Assembly: GCA_001023535.1 (NCBI GenBank)
Contig: CP011020.1
Coordinates: 4,105,734-4,169,733 of the forward strand
Direction of reading: 5' to 3'
Origin: Pseudomonas chlororaphis
GTDB lineage: Bacteria; Pseudomonadota; Gammaproteobacteria; Pseudomonadales; Pseudomonadaceae
Length of the DNA stretch: 64,000 bases
The notes beneath the pieces were generated by a model. It was given only the letters and a program-made list of their open reading frames with translations, was not told where the DNA came from and did not search any database. A program made the translations under genes and the position numbers. Positions 34,809 through 45,872 of this stretch are shown here, piece after piece; the first letter of the stretch is position 1, and the number at the start of each line of letters is the position of its first letter.

Positions 34809-34904
34809 ACCTGTGGGAGCGGGCTTGCTCGCGAAGGGGCCGTTACATCCAATATCGCTATTGACTGGCACACCGCATTCGCGAGCAAGCCCGCTCCCAC
34901 AGGT
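34809..34904. repeat. REP doublet (GTGGGAGCGGGC type)
   Basis: ACCTGTGGGAGCGGGCTTGC at 34809 has its perfect inverted mate GCAAGCCCGCTCCCACAGGT ending at 34904. A degraded REP lies just before (34752-34791). The rest of the 344-bp gap up to 35081 shows no gene. Confidence 0.85.
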
Positions 34905-35081
34905 GGTCAGGGTTGGGCCTGAAGTATTGCACCTGCGGGCATCGCAGTCTTACACCCAAACTGCCGCTTCAAACCCGCGCCACCAAAGCACTCGTCAATT
35001 GCCTCCAAGGCAGCGTATGGCGCCGCCCACAGCCTTTCGATAATCGCCTCCGACATCCCGTCCCACGTCGCGGAGCGCGCC

Positions 35082-36266
35082 ATGCACAACAATAAAAATA
35101 CCCGCCACCGTTTTTTGCCTGCGGTCATCGCCAGTCTTTCGACATTCGGCCTGGCGCCCTGGGCCCAAGCCGAAATCATGCTGTACGACAAAGACCAGAC
35201 CACCTTTTCCACTGACGGCTACATCAACGCCTTCTACGTCAACAGCGACGTGGACCGGGCAGGGGAGCAGTATGACCGGCGCCAGGCGCGGGTGAAGATG
35301 GGCTTCTTGCCCAACTACCTGGGCTTCAACATGGGCAAGCAGGTCGATGACCTCAAACTGGGCGCTCGCGCGTCGTTCTGGGTGACCATCAACGACAGCG
35401 AGACCAACGGCACCGATACCGCCATCGACGTGCGGCAGTTCTACGGCACCGTCGCCAACCCGGAGTGGGGCGAAGTGCTGATCGGCAAGGACTTCGGCCT
35501 GTTTGCCCGCTCCAACATCCTGCTGGACGAACTGCTGGCCGGTTATGGCCAGGTCAGCGATACGCTGGGGCTGGTGGACGGCGGCGGGGTCTCGTTCGGC
35601 AACATCGGCAGCGGTTACCCGTATCCGTTCCCGACCTCGCAGATCACCTACCGCACGCCGGTGATGGAGGGGCTGCGGGTGGCGGTGGGGATCATGGACC
35701 CGGTAGACACCAACGACAACAGCGCCACCGGCAAGGCCTACCAGGAAAACCCGCGCACCGAGAGCGAGATCACCTACCAGTTCGACCTGGGCGGGGCGAA
35801 GATCTACAGCTGGCTCAACGGCAGCTACCAGACGTCGGACAATACCGATTCCAACGTCGAGTCAGTGACCTCCAAGGGCCTGGGCTACGGCGTGCAGGCC
35901 AAGATGGGGGGCTTGTCGCTGACCGGCTCGGGGTTCCAGGCCAAGGGCATCAACCCGTTCTTCACCAACAATGCCGGCGAAGCCACGTTGCGCAATGTCG
36001 ACAGCAAGGGCTACCTGTTGCAGGGCTCGTACAAGCTGGGCAAGAACCGCCTGGCGTTGTCCTACGGCAAGACCGATGACGACGGCAACGGGGTGGTGGG
36101 CAGCGGCGCCGATTATGAAACCCGTGGCATTGCGCTGTTCCATGACGTCAACGACAACCTCAAGCTCGTGGCCGAGTACAACCAGTTCGAAATCAACGGC
36201 CACGACACCAGTGCCCAGAATGAAGACACCGATACGTTTGCGGTGGGTGCGGTGCTCACCTGGTAA
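35082..36266 (+). CDS. Outer-membrane porin (general Gram-negative porin type)
   Basis: 394 residues: a signal peptide (cleavage after APWAQA), an N-terminal barrel strand IMLYDKDQTTFSTDGYINAFYVNS, many short amphipathic strands and the terminal TFAVGAVLTW. GGAG seven bases upstream supports ATG 35082. Probably the outer-membrane entry for the sugar acid handled by the preceding operon, although a REP doublet separates them. Followed by an intrinsic terminator. Confidence 0.82.
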   Translation: MHNNKNTRHRFLPAVIASLSTFGLAPWAQAEIMLYDKDQTTFSTDGYINAFYVNSDVDRAGEQYDRRQARVKMGFLPNYLGFNMGKQVDDLKLGARASFWVTINDSETNGTDTAIDVRQFYGTVANPEWGEVLIGKDFGLFARSNILLDELLAGYGQVSDTLGLVDGGGVSFGNIGSGYPYPFPTSQITYRTPVMEGLRVAVGIMDPVDTNDNSATGKAYQENPRTESEITYQFDLGGAKIYSWLNGSYQTSDNTDSNVESVTSKGLGYGVQAKMGGLSLTGSGFQAKGINPFFTNNAGEATLRNVDSKGYLLQGSYKLGKNRLALSYGKTDDDGNGVVGSGADYETRGIALFHDVNDNLKLVAEYNQFEINGHDTSAQNEDTDTFAVGAVLTW

Positions 36267-36307
36267 GGGTGATCCTCTTCAGATGAGGTGTGTGAGGTCG
36301 CTTTTGG

Positions 36308-36435
36308 GACTGCTGCGCAGTCCAGCGGGAGCAAGCTCCCTCGCCACAAAAGCAGCGTTCGACTGCATTTTTGAATACGGATGCAATCCTGTGGCGAGGG
36401 AGCTTGCTCCCGCCGGGGCGCGAAGCGGCCCTGAG
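36308..36435. repeat. REP doublet, inverted orientation
   Basis: GCGGGAGCAAGCTCCCTCGC (left) and GTGGCGAGGGAGCTTGCTCC (right, from 36391), each with a GC-rich side stem, in the porin-nirN convergent gap. Confidence 0.8.
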
Positions 36436-36448
36436 GCTGATTGATATT

Positions 36449-36475
36449 GGGGGCTGCGCATCAGCCCCCTTTTTT
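36449..36475 (+). terminator. Rho-independent terminator of the porin gene
   Basis: GGGGGCTG-CGCAT-CAGCCCCC followed by TTTTTT. The T-run reaches the convergent nirN stop codon. Confidence 0.9.
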
Positions 36476-37971
36476 CAGTGAGACGTCCCCTCGGCAAACT
36501 CGATCTTGTTCCCCACGTTGTACTTGCCTGAAGGCTTGTTCATGGGCAGGCGCTTGATCTCCTGGAGGGTGTTGCTGTCGTAGACGATCAGCGCCCCATC
36601 GGTGGCCCAGATGCTCAGCAGCAAGTAGCGTCCGTCGCGGGTGAATTCGACGTGGGCGGCGGTCTTGCCGGGCACGGGGCGCAGGGTGTGGGCGATTTCC
36701 AGGGTCTGTTTGTCGATCAGGTGGATGGCATCGTTGTCGGGGCCGAAGAACACATCGGTCCAGGCGTAGCGCGAATTGGCGTGGCTGCGCAGGAAGAAGC
36801 CCGGCCCCAGGGTCGGGATCTGCTTGATGACTTTCCAGGTGTCGAGGTCGATCACCGAAATCAGCCCTTTGCTGATGTTCGGCGTTGCGAGTACCCAGTG
36901 GCCGTCACGCCGCCAATAGGTGCCCGAGCCCAGGTGCGGCATGCCCGGCAGGGCAATGTCGGTGACCACCCGGCCATTGTCGAGGTCGATCACCTGGCCG
37001 CCCTGGGCCTTGCGCGAGGTGGCGAGCAACTGCCGGTAATCCGGCGAGAAGGAAAAGTCATCCAGATAATCCTCGGCGTCGATGCGCCTCGGCACGAAAT
37101 CCGGGTTCGGACCGGTGGGCAGTTCCCAGACCTCCTTCACATCCTTCAAGGCGACGATGAAGCTGTTGCGGGGCGGGGCGGTGTACACCGCGCTCACCCG
37201 TGACGCCTGTCCGTCGCGGCCCACGGTGGCGATGGTCTTGACCAGCGACAGGTCCCGGGCGTCCAGCACCGCCAGGCTGCCGGGCAGGTAGTTGCCCACC
37301 AGCACCCAACGCCCGTCCTTGCTCACCGCCAGGTTGCGGGTATTGAGGCCGGCCCGCACTTCGGCGATCAACTTGAGGTTGTGCAGGTCGTACAGGCTGA
37401 TCCAGCCGTCCCGGGAGGCGAGGTAGACGAAGCGTCCGTCGGGAGAAAATTTCGGCCCACCGTGTACCGCGAAGTGCGAAGCGAAGCGGGCCAGCACCTC
37501 GAAACGGTCACCGTCGACGACATCGACGTGATGGTCACCCGCTTCCACCACCACGAACAGGTTCAGCGGGTCGGCCTTGTGCTGGGGGGTGGTCGGCAGG
37601 CTGGCGAGGTCTTCGAGCACCCGATGGCTGCGGCGAATGTCATCCTCGTCCCAGCGCGGCTCGACCGCGGGGGGACGCTGGAGGTACTGCACCAGGCCCT
37701 CGATCTGCGCGGCGTCGAGCACGCCGCCGAACGCCGCCATCTGGCTGGCCGGACGCCCCTGTGTGATGACCTCGCGGATTTCGTCAGGCTTGATCCGGCT
37801 CAGGCTCTGGGGCAACAGCGCCGGCCCGGCGCCACCGATGCGGTTTACACCGTGGCACTGCTGGCAGTGCTGTTGGTAGTTACGTTCGGCCTGTTCCAGG
37901 TCGGGTGCCGTGGCGACGGCGCCCTGGGCCGCGCCGATCCACAGCCAGGGCAACCACCACCAGCGCTTCAC
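36475..37971 (-). CDS. nirN: NirN, c-type cytochrome with d1-type propeller (heme d1 maturation)
   Basis: 498 residues: signal peptide, an N-terminal cytochrome c domain with CQQCH, then an eight-bladed propeller like NirS (FSPDGRFVYLASRDGWISLYDL and similar blades). NirN performs the last dehydrogenation to heme d1 in the periplasm and can pass the cofactor toward NirS. The start is GTG, overlapping the nirE stop by four bases. Last gene of the leftward nir operon. Confidence 0.93.
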   Translation of the reverse strand: MKRWWWLPWLWIGAAQGAVATAPDLEQAERNYQQHCQQCHGVNRIGGAGPALLPQSLSRIKPDEIREVITQGRPASQMAAFGGVLDAAQIEGLVQYLQRPPAVEPRWDEDDIRRSHRVLEDLASLPTTPQHKADPLNLFVVVEAGDHHVDVVDGDRFEVLARFASHFAVHGGPKFSPDGRFVYLASRDGWISLYDLHNLKLIAEVRAGLNTRNLAVSKDGRWVLVGNYLPGSLAVLDARDLSLVKTIATVGRDGQASRVSAVYTAPPRNSFIVALKDVKEVWELPTGPNPDFVPRRIDAEDYLDDFSFSPDYRQLLATSRKAQGGQVIDLDNGRVVTDIALPGMPHLGSGTYWRRDGHWVLATPNISKGLISVIDLDTWKVIKQIPTLGPGFFLRSHANSRYAWTDVFFGPDNDAIHLIDKQTLEIAHTLRPVPGKTAAHVEFTRDGRYLLLSIWATDGALIVYDSNTLQEIKRLPMNKPSGKYNVGNKIEFAEGTSH

Positions 37972-38810
37972 AGCGCCACCTTCGCGGCGGCGGTCCGGGC
38001 CTGTGCCACGGGGTGAAGGTGTGCCGGATGGTGCAGCGGCTGATGGGCGAACAAGTCGACCACCTTGCCGATCACGGTGAGGGTCGGCAGGCCTTCGGCG
38101 CAGGCCTGGGCCATGCTCGGCAGTTGCTCGACGGTGCCGCGCAGCACTTGCTGGTCGGGACGCGTGCCATTGCAGATCAATGCCGCTGGGGTCCGGCCGG
38201 CCAGGCCGGCCTCGATCAACCGCGTGGCGATGGTGCCCAGGTTCGACAGGCCCATGTAGAACACCAGGGTCTGGCTGTCATCCGCCAGGCTTTGCCAGGG
38301 CAGGTCCAGGTCGCCTTCGCGTTGCAGGTGGCCGGTGATGAACCGGCAGGAATTGACGAAATCCCGGTGGGTCAGGGGGATGCCGGCGTAGGCCGTGCAA
38401 CCGGCCGCGGCGGTGATGCCGGGCACCACCTGGCAATCGATGCCACGGGCCAGCAGGTATTCCAGTTCTTCGGCGCCACGGCCGAAGATGAACGGGTCGC
38501 CGCCCTTGAGCCGGACCACGCGTTGGCCCTGATCGGCCAGGTCGGCCAGCAGTTCGTTGATCTGCGCCTGGGGCAGGCTGTGGCAGCCGGCGGCCTTGCC
38601 CACGTAGTGCCGGGCGCAGGTCAGGGGAATCAGGCCCAGCAGTTGCGGGCTGATCAGCCGGTCATAGACCACGGCATCGGCCTGCATCAACAGGCTCCAG
38701 GCACGCAACGTGAGCAGGCCCGGGTCACCGGGGCCGGCACCGACCAGGGCGACTTCCCCCGGTCTGAATGGCGATTGCAGGACAACGGGTAGAACGATGG
38801 GGGCAGGCAT
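37968..38810 (-). CDS. nirE: NirE, S-adenosylmethionine:uroporphyrinogen III methyltransferase
   Basis: 280 residues with the SUMT motifs VALVGAGPGDPGLLTLRA, the VVYDRLIS segment, GGDPFIFGRGAEE and PGITAAAGCTAYAGIPLTHRD. It supplies precorrin-2 for heme d1. The ATG at 38810 has AGGAAG directly upstream; an extra in-frame ATG at 38834 lacks one. Between nirJ (37-bp gap) and nirN. Confidence 0.92.
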   Translation of the reverse strand: MPAPIVLPVVLQSPFRPGEVALVGAGPGDPGLLTLRAWSLLMQADAVVYDRLISPQLLGLIPLTCARHYVGKAAGCHSLPQAQINELLADLADQGQRVVRLKGGDPFIFGRGAEELEYLLARGIDCQVVPGITAAAGCTAYAGIPLTHRDFVNSCRFITGHLQREGDLDLPWQSLADDSQTLVFYMGLSNLGTIATRLIEAGLAGRTPAALICNGTRPDQQVLRGTVEQLPSMAQACAEGLPTLTVIGKVVDLFAHQPLHHPAHLHPVAQARTAAAKVAL

Positions 38811-38847
38811 GGGACTTCCTTGGTTCGGTAGCATGTTCGCCGTTGGC

Positions 38848-40029
38848 TCAGCGAGCGACAGGCAGGGCAACGCTGGGAATGGCGTGCAGGCCGATTTCGT
38901 CGTCACTGAGGTGGCAACCGGGGTCCTGGCCCCACAGGTCGCCGTCGGCCCAGGCGCGGGTGCGGGTATTGCCGTTGCAGATGGCCAGCCAGCGGCATTG
39001 CCCACAGCGGCCGCCTACGGCCCGAGGATGTTCACGCAGCTTGTGCAGCAATGCGTCGGGGCGGTCGAGCCAGAGCGTCTTGAACGGGGTCTGGCGGACA
39101 TTGCCCACCGAGTGCTGCCACCAGTAGGTGTCGGGGTGGACCTCGCCAGTGTTGTCGATATTGGCAATGCCGCTGCCCGACGCGTTGCCGCCCCAGGCCC
39201 GCAGCATCTGCTCCAGCGCGGCGTAGTGCTGGGGCAACCGGCGGCCGACCCATTGCAGCAGCAGGATGGCATCGGCGTCGTTGTTGCCGCTGACGAAGTC
39301 GCTGTCGCGCCCCTGCTCGATGTCGCGCCAGGCTCGCTCGAAGATCAGGGTCATGGCCTCGCGGCTCATCTGTTGGTGGGCGTCGAGTTTGCGGCTGCGC
39401 TTGCCCCGGCCGCTGTAGTTGAGGTGCGACAGGTAGAATTTCTGCACGTCGTATTCGTTCATCAGGTCCAGCAACCGGGGCAACTGGGCGTGGTTCTGCT
39501 GGGTGAGGGTGGTGCGCAGGCCGACCCGGATCCCTTGCTCGCGGCACAGCCGGATGGCCGCCATGGAACGGGCGAAACTGCCCTTGAGCTGGCGGAAGGC
39601 ATCGTGGGTGGCCTCCAGGCCATCGATGCTGATGCCGACGTAGTCGAACTGCGCCGCGCCGATCTGCTGGATGTTGTCGGCGTCGATCAGCGTGCCGTTG
39701 CTGGACAGGGCGAGAAAGAAACCCTTGGCGCTGGCGTAGGCGCAGAGCTGGAACAGATCATCGCGCAGCAACGGTTCGCCGCCCGAAAGGATCAGCACAC
39801 GCACGCCGGCGTCATGCAGGTCGTCGATGACCTGAAGCGCCGCCGGGGTGTCCAGCTCATCGCGAAACACACTGTCGGCGGACGTGGCGTAGCAGTGCTT
39901 GCAGGTCAGGTTGCAGCGCCTGAGCAGGTTCCAGATCACCACGGGCGGCCTCAGGCTGCCCGGTGGCGCGGTGCGCGGGGCCGGGCAATGGCCGGCCAGG
40001 GCGCGCAGGTAGTGGCTGATCCTCAACAT
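38848..40029 (-). CDS. nirJ: NirJ, radical SAM enzyme of heme d1 biosynthesis
   Basis: 393 residues with the radical-SAM cluster motif CNLTCKHC (near residue 39), ILSGGEPLLRDDLF, and a C-terminal Cys-rich SPASM-type region (GGRCGQCRWLAICNGNTRTRAW). NirJ replaces the propionates of didecarboxysiroheme by keto groups. 26 bp downstream of nirH. Confidence 0.94.
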   Translation of the reverse strand: MLRISHYLRALAGHCPAPRTAPPGSLRPPVVIWNLLRRCNLTCKHCYATSADSVFRDELDTPAALQVIDDLHDAGVRVLILSGGEPLLRDDLFQLCAYASAKGFFLALSSNGTLIDADNIQQIGAAQFDYVGISIDGLEATHDAFRQLKGSFARSMAAIRLCREQGIRVGLRTTLTQQNHAQLPRLLDLMNEYDVQKFYLSHLNYSGRGKRSRKLDAHQQMSREAMTLIFERAWRDIEQGRDSDFVSGNNDADAILLLQWVGRRLPQHYAALEQMLRAWGGNASGSGIANIDNTGEVHPDTYWWQHSVGNVRQTPFKTLWLDRPDALLHKLREHPRAVGGRCGQCRWLAICNGNTRTRAWADGDLWGQDPGCHLSDDEIGLHAIPSVALPVAR

Positions 40030-40055
40030 AAAGCGCTCCTTGAGTCGACGCGGGC

Positions 40056-40592
40056 TCAGCGTGTGCCGGGCGACAGGCGCAGGCCGGTTTTTTTCAGGAT
40101 CCGGCTGCTCACCAGCATGTCATCGGCGCGGCAGGCGTCCCCCAGCAGGTAGCGCAGGTGATCGCGGTAGCTGTCGATTTCCTCGCGGCTGCGGCCGTGG
40201 ACCATGGCGAACAGGTTGTAGCGCCAGCCAGGCCGGCGCGGGCGCCGATAGCAGTGGCTGACGAAGGGCTGGGCGCCCAGCAGCGCACCGAGGCGCGGCA
40301 TGTCGGCGTCGGCCACGTCCCAGACCGTCATGCCGTTGTGGCGGTAGCCCAGGCGGTAGTGATTGGGCACGGCGGCAATACGCCGGATCGCGCCTTCGGC
40401 CTGCAAGCGCTTTAGCAGGTCGAGGGTCGACTCCACGCTCAGGCCCAGCTGCTCGGCCAGCCAGCTCCACGGGTCTTCGAGCAATGGCAGGCCTTCCTGG
40501 GTCAGCTCCACCAGGCGCAGCGCCAGGGAGGTTTCAGCCTGGTCAGGTGGTGCGTCCAGGTGCGACTCAGAGGGGGAAATACAGGCCGACAT
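40056..40592 (-). CDS. nirH: NirH, siroheme decarboxylase subunit
   Basis: 178 residues of the AsnC/Lrp-like fold: winged helix near LAEQLGLSVESTLDLLKRLQAEGAIRRI, then the RAM-like domain with VPNHYRLGYRHNGMTVWDV and FVSHCYRRPRRPGWRYNLFAMVHG (His and Arg of the active site). Together with NirD, L and G it converts siroheme to 12,18-didecarboxysiroheme. It overlaps the nirG 3' end by 26 bases. Confidence 0.92.
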   Translation of the reverse strand: MSACISPSESHLDAPPDQAETSLALRLVELTQEGLPLLEDPWSWLAEQLGLSVESTLDLLKRLQAEGAIRRIAAVPNHYRLGYRHNGMTVWDVADADMPRLGALLGAQPFVSHCYRRPRRPGWRYNLFAMVHGRSREEIDSYRDHLRYLLGDACRADDMLVSSRILKKTGLRLSPGTR

Positions 40593-41010
40593 GGTAGGTC
40601 TCCTCTTTGGGCAGGTTCAGCGGCACCAGGCCGGTCAGGCGCTCGATCCGCAGCAGGCTGTCGTGGATCGCCTGTTCACTGGGGCAGGCCAGCACGAACC
40701 ACATGTTCCAGCTGTGTTCGCGCCGGTAGTTGTGGGCCACCTCGGGCATGTCCGCGAGCAGCTCGGCGATGGCGTCGAAGCGGGCTTCGGGCACCGCCAG
40801 CGCTGCCAGGGTGAAGGCGCCGCCCAGGCGATCGATGTCGAACATCGGGCCGAAGCGCGTGAGAACGCCGTCGTTGAGCAGTTCGTGCAAGCGGTCGAGC
40901 AGTTCGGTTGCGCTGCTGCCCAGTTCGCAGGCCAGTACCTGCCAGGGATGGCGCACCAGCGGCAGGCCCAGTTGCAGGCGGTTGATCAGGCGTCGATCCA
41001 GGTCATCCAT
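40567..41010 (-). CDS. nirG: NirG, siroheme decarboxylase subunit
   Basis: 147 residues beginning [19 protein letters not shown], an Lrp-like winged helix, then [21 protein letters not shown] and [19 protein letters not shown], the variant characteristic of NirG/NirD. The ATG at 41010 lies inside the 3' end of nirL (8-base overlap). The longer frame from 41148 is a nirL shadow. Confidence 0.9.
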   Translation of the reverse strand: MDDLDRRLINRLQLGLPLVRHPWQVLACELGSSATELLDRLHELLNDGVLTRFGPMFDIDRLGGAFTLAALAVPEARFDAIAELLADMPEVAHNYRREHSWNMWFVLACPSEQAIHDSLLRIERLTGLVPLNLPKEETYHVGLYFPL

Positions 41011-41515
41011 CGATCCGGGCTCCCACGGGTGGAGCGAAGCGCCCACCGCATTGTTTGAACAGGTGCGTGCTGAACAGCAGTTGATGAGGCAGGTCGTCCA
41101 GCAGATGTTCGGCCAGCAGCGCCTGGACCTGGGCCTCGACACGGTCACGCTGGCGCCCGTGGATCATGCAGAACAGGTTGTACTGCCATTGGGGCAGGCG
41201 CCGCGGGCGTTGGTAGCACAGGCTGATGCCTGCGGCCTGGCCCAGGCGCCGACCGACCTCGTCGACCAGGGCGTCCGGCACGTCCAGCACCAGCATGGCA
41301 TTGGCGGTGAACCCCAGGGCGCGGTGATTGACCACCAGCCCGACGCGCCGGAACAGCCCCTGTTCGTGCCAATGCTGCACCTGGTCGAGCACCTGCTGCT
41401 CGCTGGCCTCGATCTGTTCGGCCAGGGCCTGGAACGGACGCGGTGTCAGCGGCAGTCCGGTTTCCAGCGCCCGGCGCAGCGCCAGCGACTGTTGCTCACT
41501 CAAGGGGTTTTGCAT
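41003..41515 (-). CDS. nirL: NirL, siroheme decarboxylase subunit
   Basis: 170 residues from the ATG at 41515, chosen because GGAGA lies at seven-base spacing (an ATG at 41533 lacks a ribosome-binding site). Lrp-like, with [19 protein letters not shown] and [22 protein letters not shown], the NirL/NirH variant. Its start lies within the nirD 3' end. Confidence 0.9.
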   Translation of the reverse strand: MQNPLSEQQSLALRRALETGLPLTPRPFQALAEQIEASEQQVLDQVQHWHEQGLFRRVGLVVNHRALGFTANAMLVLDVPDALVDEVGRRLGQAAGISLCYQRPRRLPQWQYNLFCMIHGRQRDRVEAQVQALLAEHLLDDLPHQLLFSTHLFKQCGGRFAPPVGARIDG

Positions 41516-41969
41516 GGGAGGTCTCCAGGGCAAAGCCCAGGTCGATGCGGTAGGCGGTCAGCATGGGCAGGTCCAGGGGCGTCAGGCCGGTGTCGTGCTC
41601 CAGCTCCTGGAGAATGGTGTCCAGGTGGGCGCGGTTCGGACCGGTCAGCACGAACCACAGGTTGTAGCGGTGTTCGCGTGCGTAGTTGTGATTGACTTCC
41701 GGGTACTGGCTGATACGCGATGCGACCTGGTGCAGGCGGTCTTCGGGCACCGCCAGGGCGGCGAGGGTGCTGGCTCCGGCGCGGGTGTGTTCGAACACCG
41801 GGCCGATCCGCGACAACGCGCCGGCCTGGTGCAGTGACTGCAAGCAATCGAGCACTTGGGCCTGGGTGCAGCCCAAGACCTCGGCCATGGCCCGGTAAGG
41901 TTCGGCGCACAACGGCAGGCCATGCTGGAAGCGATCGATCAGGCGCCGGGCCAAGGGGTTCGCAGTCAT
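41496..41969 (-). CDS. nirD: NirD, siroheme decarboxylase subunit
   Basis: 157 residues from ATG 41969 (a TTG six bases upstream is a less likely start). Lrp-like fold with [16 protein letters not shown] and [19 protein letters not shown], parallel to NirG. Four separate genes (nirD, L, G, H) is the pseudomonad arrangement, as opposed to fused nirDL in some bacteria. Confidence 0.9.
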   Translation of the reverse strand: MTANPLARRLIDRFQHGLPLCAEPYRAMAEVLGCTQAQVLDCLQSLHQAGALSRIGPVFEHTRAGASTLAALAVPEDRLHQVASRISQYPEVNHNYAREHRYNLWFVLTGPNRAHLDTILQELEHDTGLTPLDLPMLTAYRIDLGFALETSHAKPLE

Positions 41970-41971
41970 GC

Positions 41972-43150
41972 TCAATACCCCGGTTTGTGCGCGCGGCTGC
42001 TGAAGAAAATGCCGCTGGGGCTCAGGGCGGGCAGGCGGCCCAGGCGTTCAAGCCGATAGGGGTCCCAGACCTGCACGTCGCCACCGTCCCGGGCCGACAG
42101 CCACAGTTGGTCACCCCGGGCGGTGAACTCCATGTGCAGCACCGCAGGGCCTGGTCGCAGGTCCGCGACAATGGCGTGGGTCTGGGTGTCGATGACCTGG
42201 ACGCGGTCGTTGTCCGGGTAGGCGAAGTTGACCCACAGCTGCCGGCCGTCCGGACGCGCAGTGACGAACACCGGTTGTCCGCCCACCGCGATGGCGTCGG
42301 TCTGTCGCCAGTCGCGGGCATCCATCACCAGCACCTGGTGATGGCCGACGGCGGGCACGAAGGCTTGCTGGTCGGCGATGGCCCAGCCTTCCAGGTGAGG
42401 CATCTTGTACACCGGCAGCCGGGCCTGGCCGCGTCCGTAGTGCCCCAGTACGCGTTTTACGCCGCGCTCCGGATGCCACAGGTCGAGTTGGGCCATGCCG
42501 TCTTCGCCGAACAACCCGGCCATGTAGTAGCGCCCGTCCGGGGAGATCAGTGCGTCGTAGGGTTGCTGGCCGATGCCGGTGAAACGCTCGGTGCGCGGGT
42601 TGAGGCCCTGGCTGAAGTCGGCCGTCCAGATTTCGCCGGTGTCGAACAGGCTGAACACGAAGCGCTGCCCCGGCGCATCCACCAAGCCGACCACGCGCGA
42701 GCGCTTGTCCCCGCCAGGCAATGGTGTGGCAGGAATGTCGGCGACCTGGTCCAGGGTGGCGGCATCGAACACCTTGACACCGCCAGGCTCGTAGTTGGAG
42801 ACGGCGATCAGCTTGCCGTCCTGGCTGATCGCGCCGCCGATGCTGTTGCCGCCCTGGACGATGCGTCGCTCGATGCGCGCGGTCAGCAGGTCGACCTTGC
42901 TCAAGCCGCCGTCCCGCCCGAACACGTAGGCATAGCGTTGGTCGCGGGAGAACACCACCGAGGCGTGGGACAGGTCGCCCAGGCCTTCGACGCGGGCGAG
43001 GGCGGTGCGGGTATCGCTTTCGATGATTTGCAGGCTGCCCGTGGCGCGTTCGACCACCACGCCCAGGTCGCCGGTGGCGCGAAGCGGTGCCTGGGTGCAG
43101 GCACAGAGCAGCAGGGCGAGGGCCGATGAAGTCAGCAATGAACGGATCAT
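41972..43150 (-). CDS. nirF: NirF, heme d1 biosynthesis propeller protein
   Basis: 392 residues: a signal with possible lipobox LCAC near residue 18, then a d1-type beta-propeller without a cytochrome c domain (DGKLIAVSNYEPGGVKVFD; SPDGRYYMAGLFGEDGM). NirF is the periplasmic dehydrogenase-like step of heme d1 synthesis. The ATG overlaps the nirC stop (ATGA). The upstream extension of the frame is not coding. Confidence 0.92.
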   Translation of the reverse strand: MIRSLLTSSALALLLCACTQAPLRATGDLGVVVERATGSLQIIESDTRTALARVEGLGDLSHASVVFSRDQRYAYVFGRDGGLSKVDLLTARIERRIVQGGNSIGGAISQDGKLIAVSNYEPGGVKVFDAATLDQVADIPATPLPGGDKRSRVVGLVDAPGQRFVFSLFDTGEIWTADFSQGLNPRTERFTGIGQQPYDALISPDGRYYMAGLFGEDGMAQLDLWHPERGVKRVLGHYGRGQARLPVYKMPHLEGWAIADQQAFVPAVGHHQVLVMDARDWRQTDAIAVGGQPVFVTARPDGRQLWVNFAYPDNDRVQVIDTQTHAIVADLRPGPAVLHMEFTARGDQLWLSARDGGDVQVWDPYRLERLGRLPALSPSGIFFSSRAHKPGY

Positions 43151-43476
43151 GAGGCAGGTTTTCCTTGAAGAAGCCGGTCCACCAGCCAGCGGATGTCGTC
43201 GGGGCCGAGCAGGGGTGCCCAGCCAGGCATGGCGCTGCCGGGGCGACCCAGGGTGACGGTGGCAATGAGGCTGTCGCGGGACTTTCCGGCCAGCGCGGCG
43301 TGGGTCAGCGGTGGACCGAGGCCGCCGGTCAGGTACAGGCCGTGGCAGGCGCCACAGTCCTGGTCCAGCAGGTGTTGCAGTTGGGCTTGGCGCTGCGGGT
43401 CGGGAGTGGCCAGCGCGCCGGCCGAAAAACTGAGGAACAGGGCGGTCATCAGGGTTGTTGAGCTGTGTCGTTCCAT
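43147..43476 (-). CDS. nirC: NirC, small c-type cytochrome
   Basis: 109 residues: a signal peptide, one heme motif CGACH, and the downstream Met in GSAMPGWAPLL as axial ligand. NirC can donate electrons to NirS or to heme d1 assembly. It follows nirM after a 183-bp gap that holds a REP doublet. Confidence 0.92.
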   Translation of the reverse strand: MERHSSTTLMTALFLSFSAGALATPDPQRQAQLQHLLDQDCGACHGLYLTGGLGPPLTHAALAGKSRDSLIATVTLGRPGSAMPGWAPLLGPDDIRWLVDRLLQGKPAS

Positions 43477-43508
43477 GACGCCTCCTGGTCAAATGCTAAG
43501 TGATCCCT

Positions 43509-43640
43509 GTGGCGAGGGGATTTATCCCCGCTGGGCTGCACAGCAGCCCCAAGACCTGATACCGCGGTGTGTCAGGCTGACGGGGTTGCTTTCTGGGGGG
43601 CTGCTTCGCAGCCCAGCGGGGATAAATCCCCTCGCCACAG
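43509..43640. repeat. REP doublet inside the nir operon (between nirM and nirC)
   Basis: GTGGCGAGGGGATTTATCCC with side stem GGGCTGCACAGCAGCCCC, and its inverted mate GGGGATAAATCCCCTCGCCA. Expected to stabilize the upstream nirSM message or to attenuate the distal genes. Confidence 0.88.
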
Positions 43641-43659
43641 AGGTTTCTCTCACTGAGGG

Positions 43660-43971
43660 TTATTTGAGGGTCAAGACCCACGCAGCCAGGGTCTTGGCTT
43701 CTTCTTCAGTCACCGGGTTGGCCGGCATCGGCATGGGTCCCCAGTTGCCTTGCGTACCTTCCTTGATGTGCTTGGCAAGCACGTCCTGGGCCCCGGGCAC
43801 GTTGGCGTTCTTCGCCGCGACGTCCTTGAGGGCCGGGCCCACTACCTTGGTGTCGATGGAGTGACAGGCCGCGCAGGGCTTGCTCTTGAACAGCGTCGGA
43901 CCGTCTTCGGCCAGGGCCGGTTGCAGGCTGGCGGCCGCTGTCAGGGCCAGTGCGATCAGAATAGGCTTCAT
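43660..43971 (-). CDS. nirM: NirM, cytochrome c551
   Basis: 103 residues: signal peptide ending at QPALA, heme motif CAACH, and the Met ligand in [11 protein letters not shown], as in Pseudomonas c551. Electron donor to NirS. 24 bp downstream of nirS. Confidence 0.95.
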   Translation of the reverse strand: MKPILIALALTAAASLQPALAEDGPTLFKSKPCAACHSIDTKVVGPALKDVAAKNANVPGAQDVLAKHIKEGTQGNWGPMPMPANPVTEEEAKTLAAWVLTLK

Positions 43972-43995
43972 GGTTTTTCCTCTTATTGATGGAGC

Positions 43996-45750
<1,755 letters not shown>

Positions 45751-45768
45751 CTATGCCCAGGCCGGTGG

Positions 45769-45790
45769 TTGATCGCTTGACGGCGATCAA
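45769..45790. promoter_or_regulatory. ANR/DNR box between nirS and nirQ
   Basis: TTGAC-GGCG-ATCAA at 45777-45790 fits the FNR-family consensus TTGAT-N4-ATCAA with one change. It is nested in a larger perfect repeat TTGATCG-N8-CGATCAA (45769-45790). Centre is about 112 bp from the nirS start and 90 bp from nirQ. Confidence 0.82.
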
Positions 45791-45872
45791 GTTTGCCCGC
45801 CGCAGCCCTTGCCAGGTTGTCGCAGGGCCCCGTAGCGTGGGCGGTAATCGAGTTGCCTGATCAGGTCCAGTC

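Noticed and set aside
38710..40152. 480-codon frame antisense to nirE and nirJ
   Set aside because: Shadow of two well-identified genes with low-complexity Val/Gly/Ala-rich translation.
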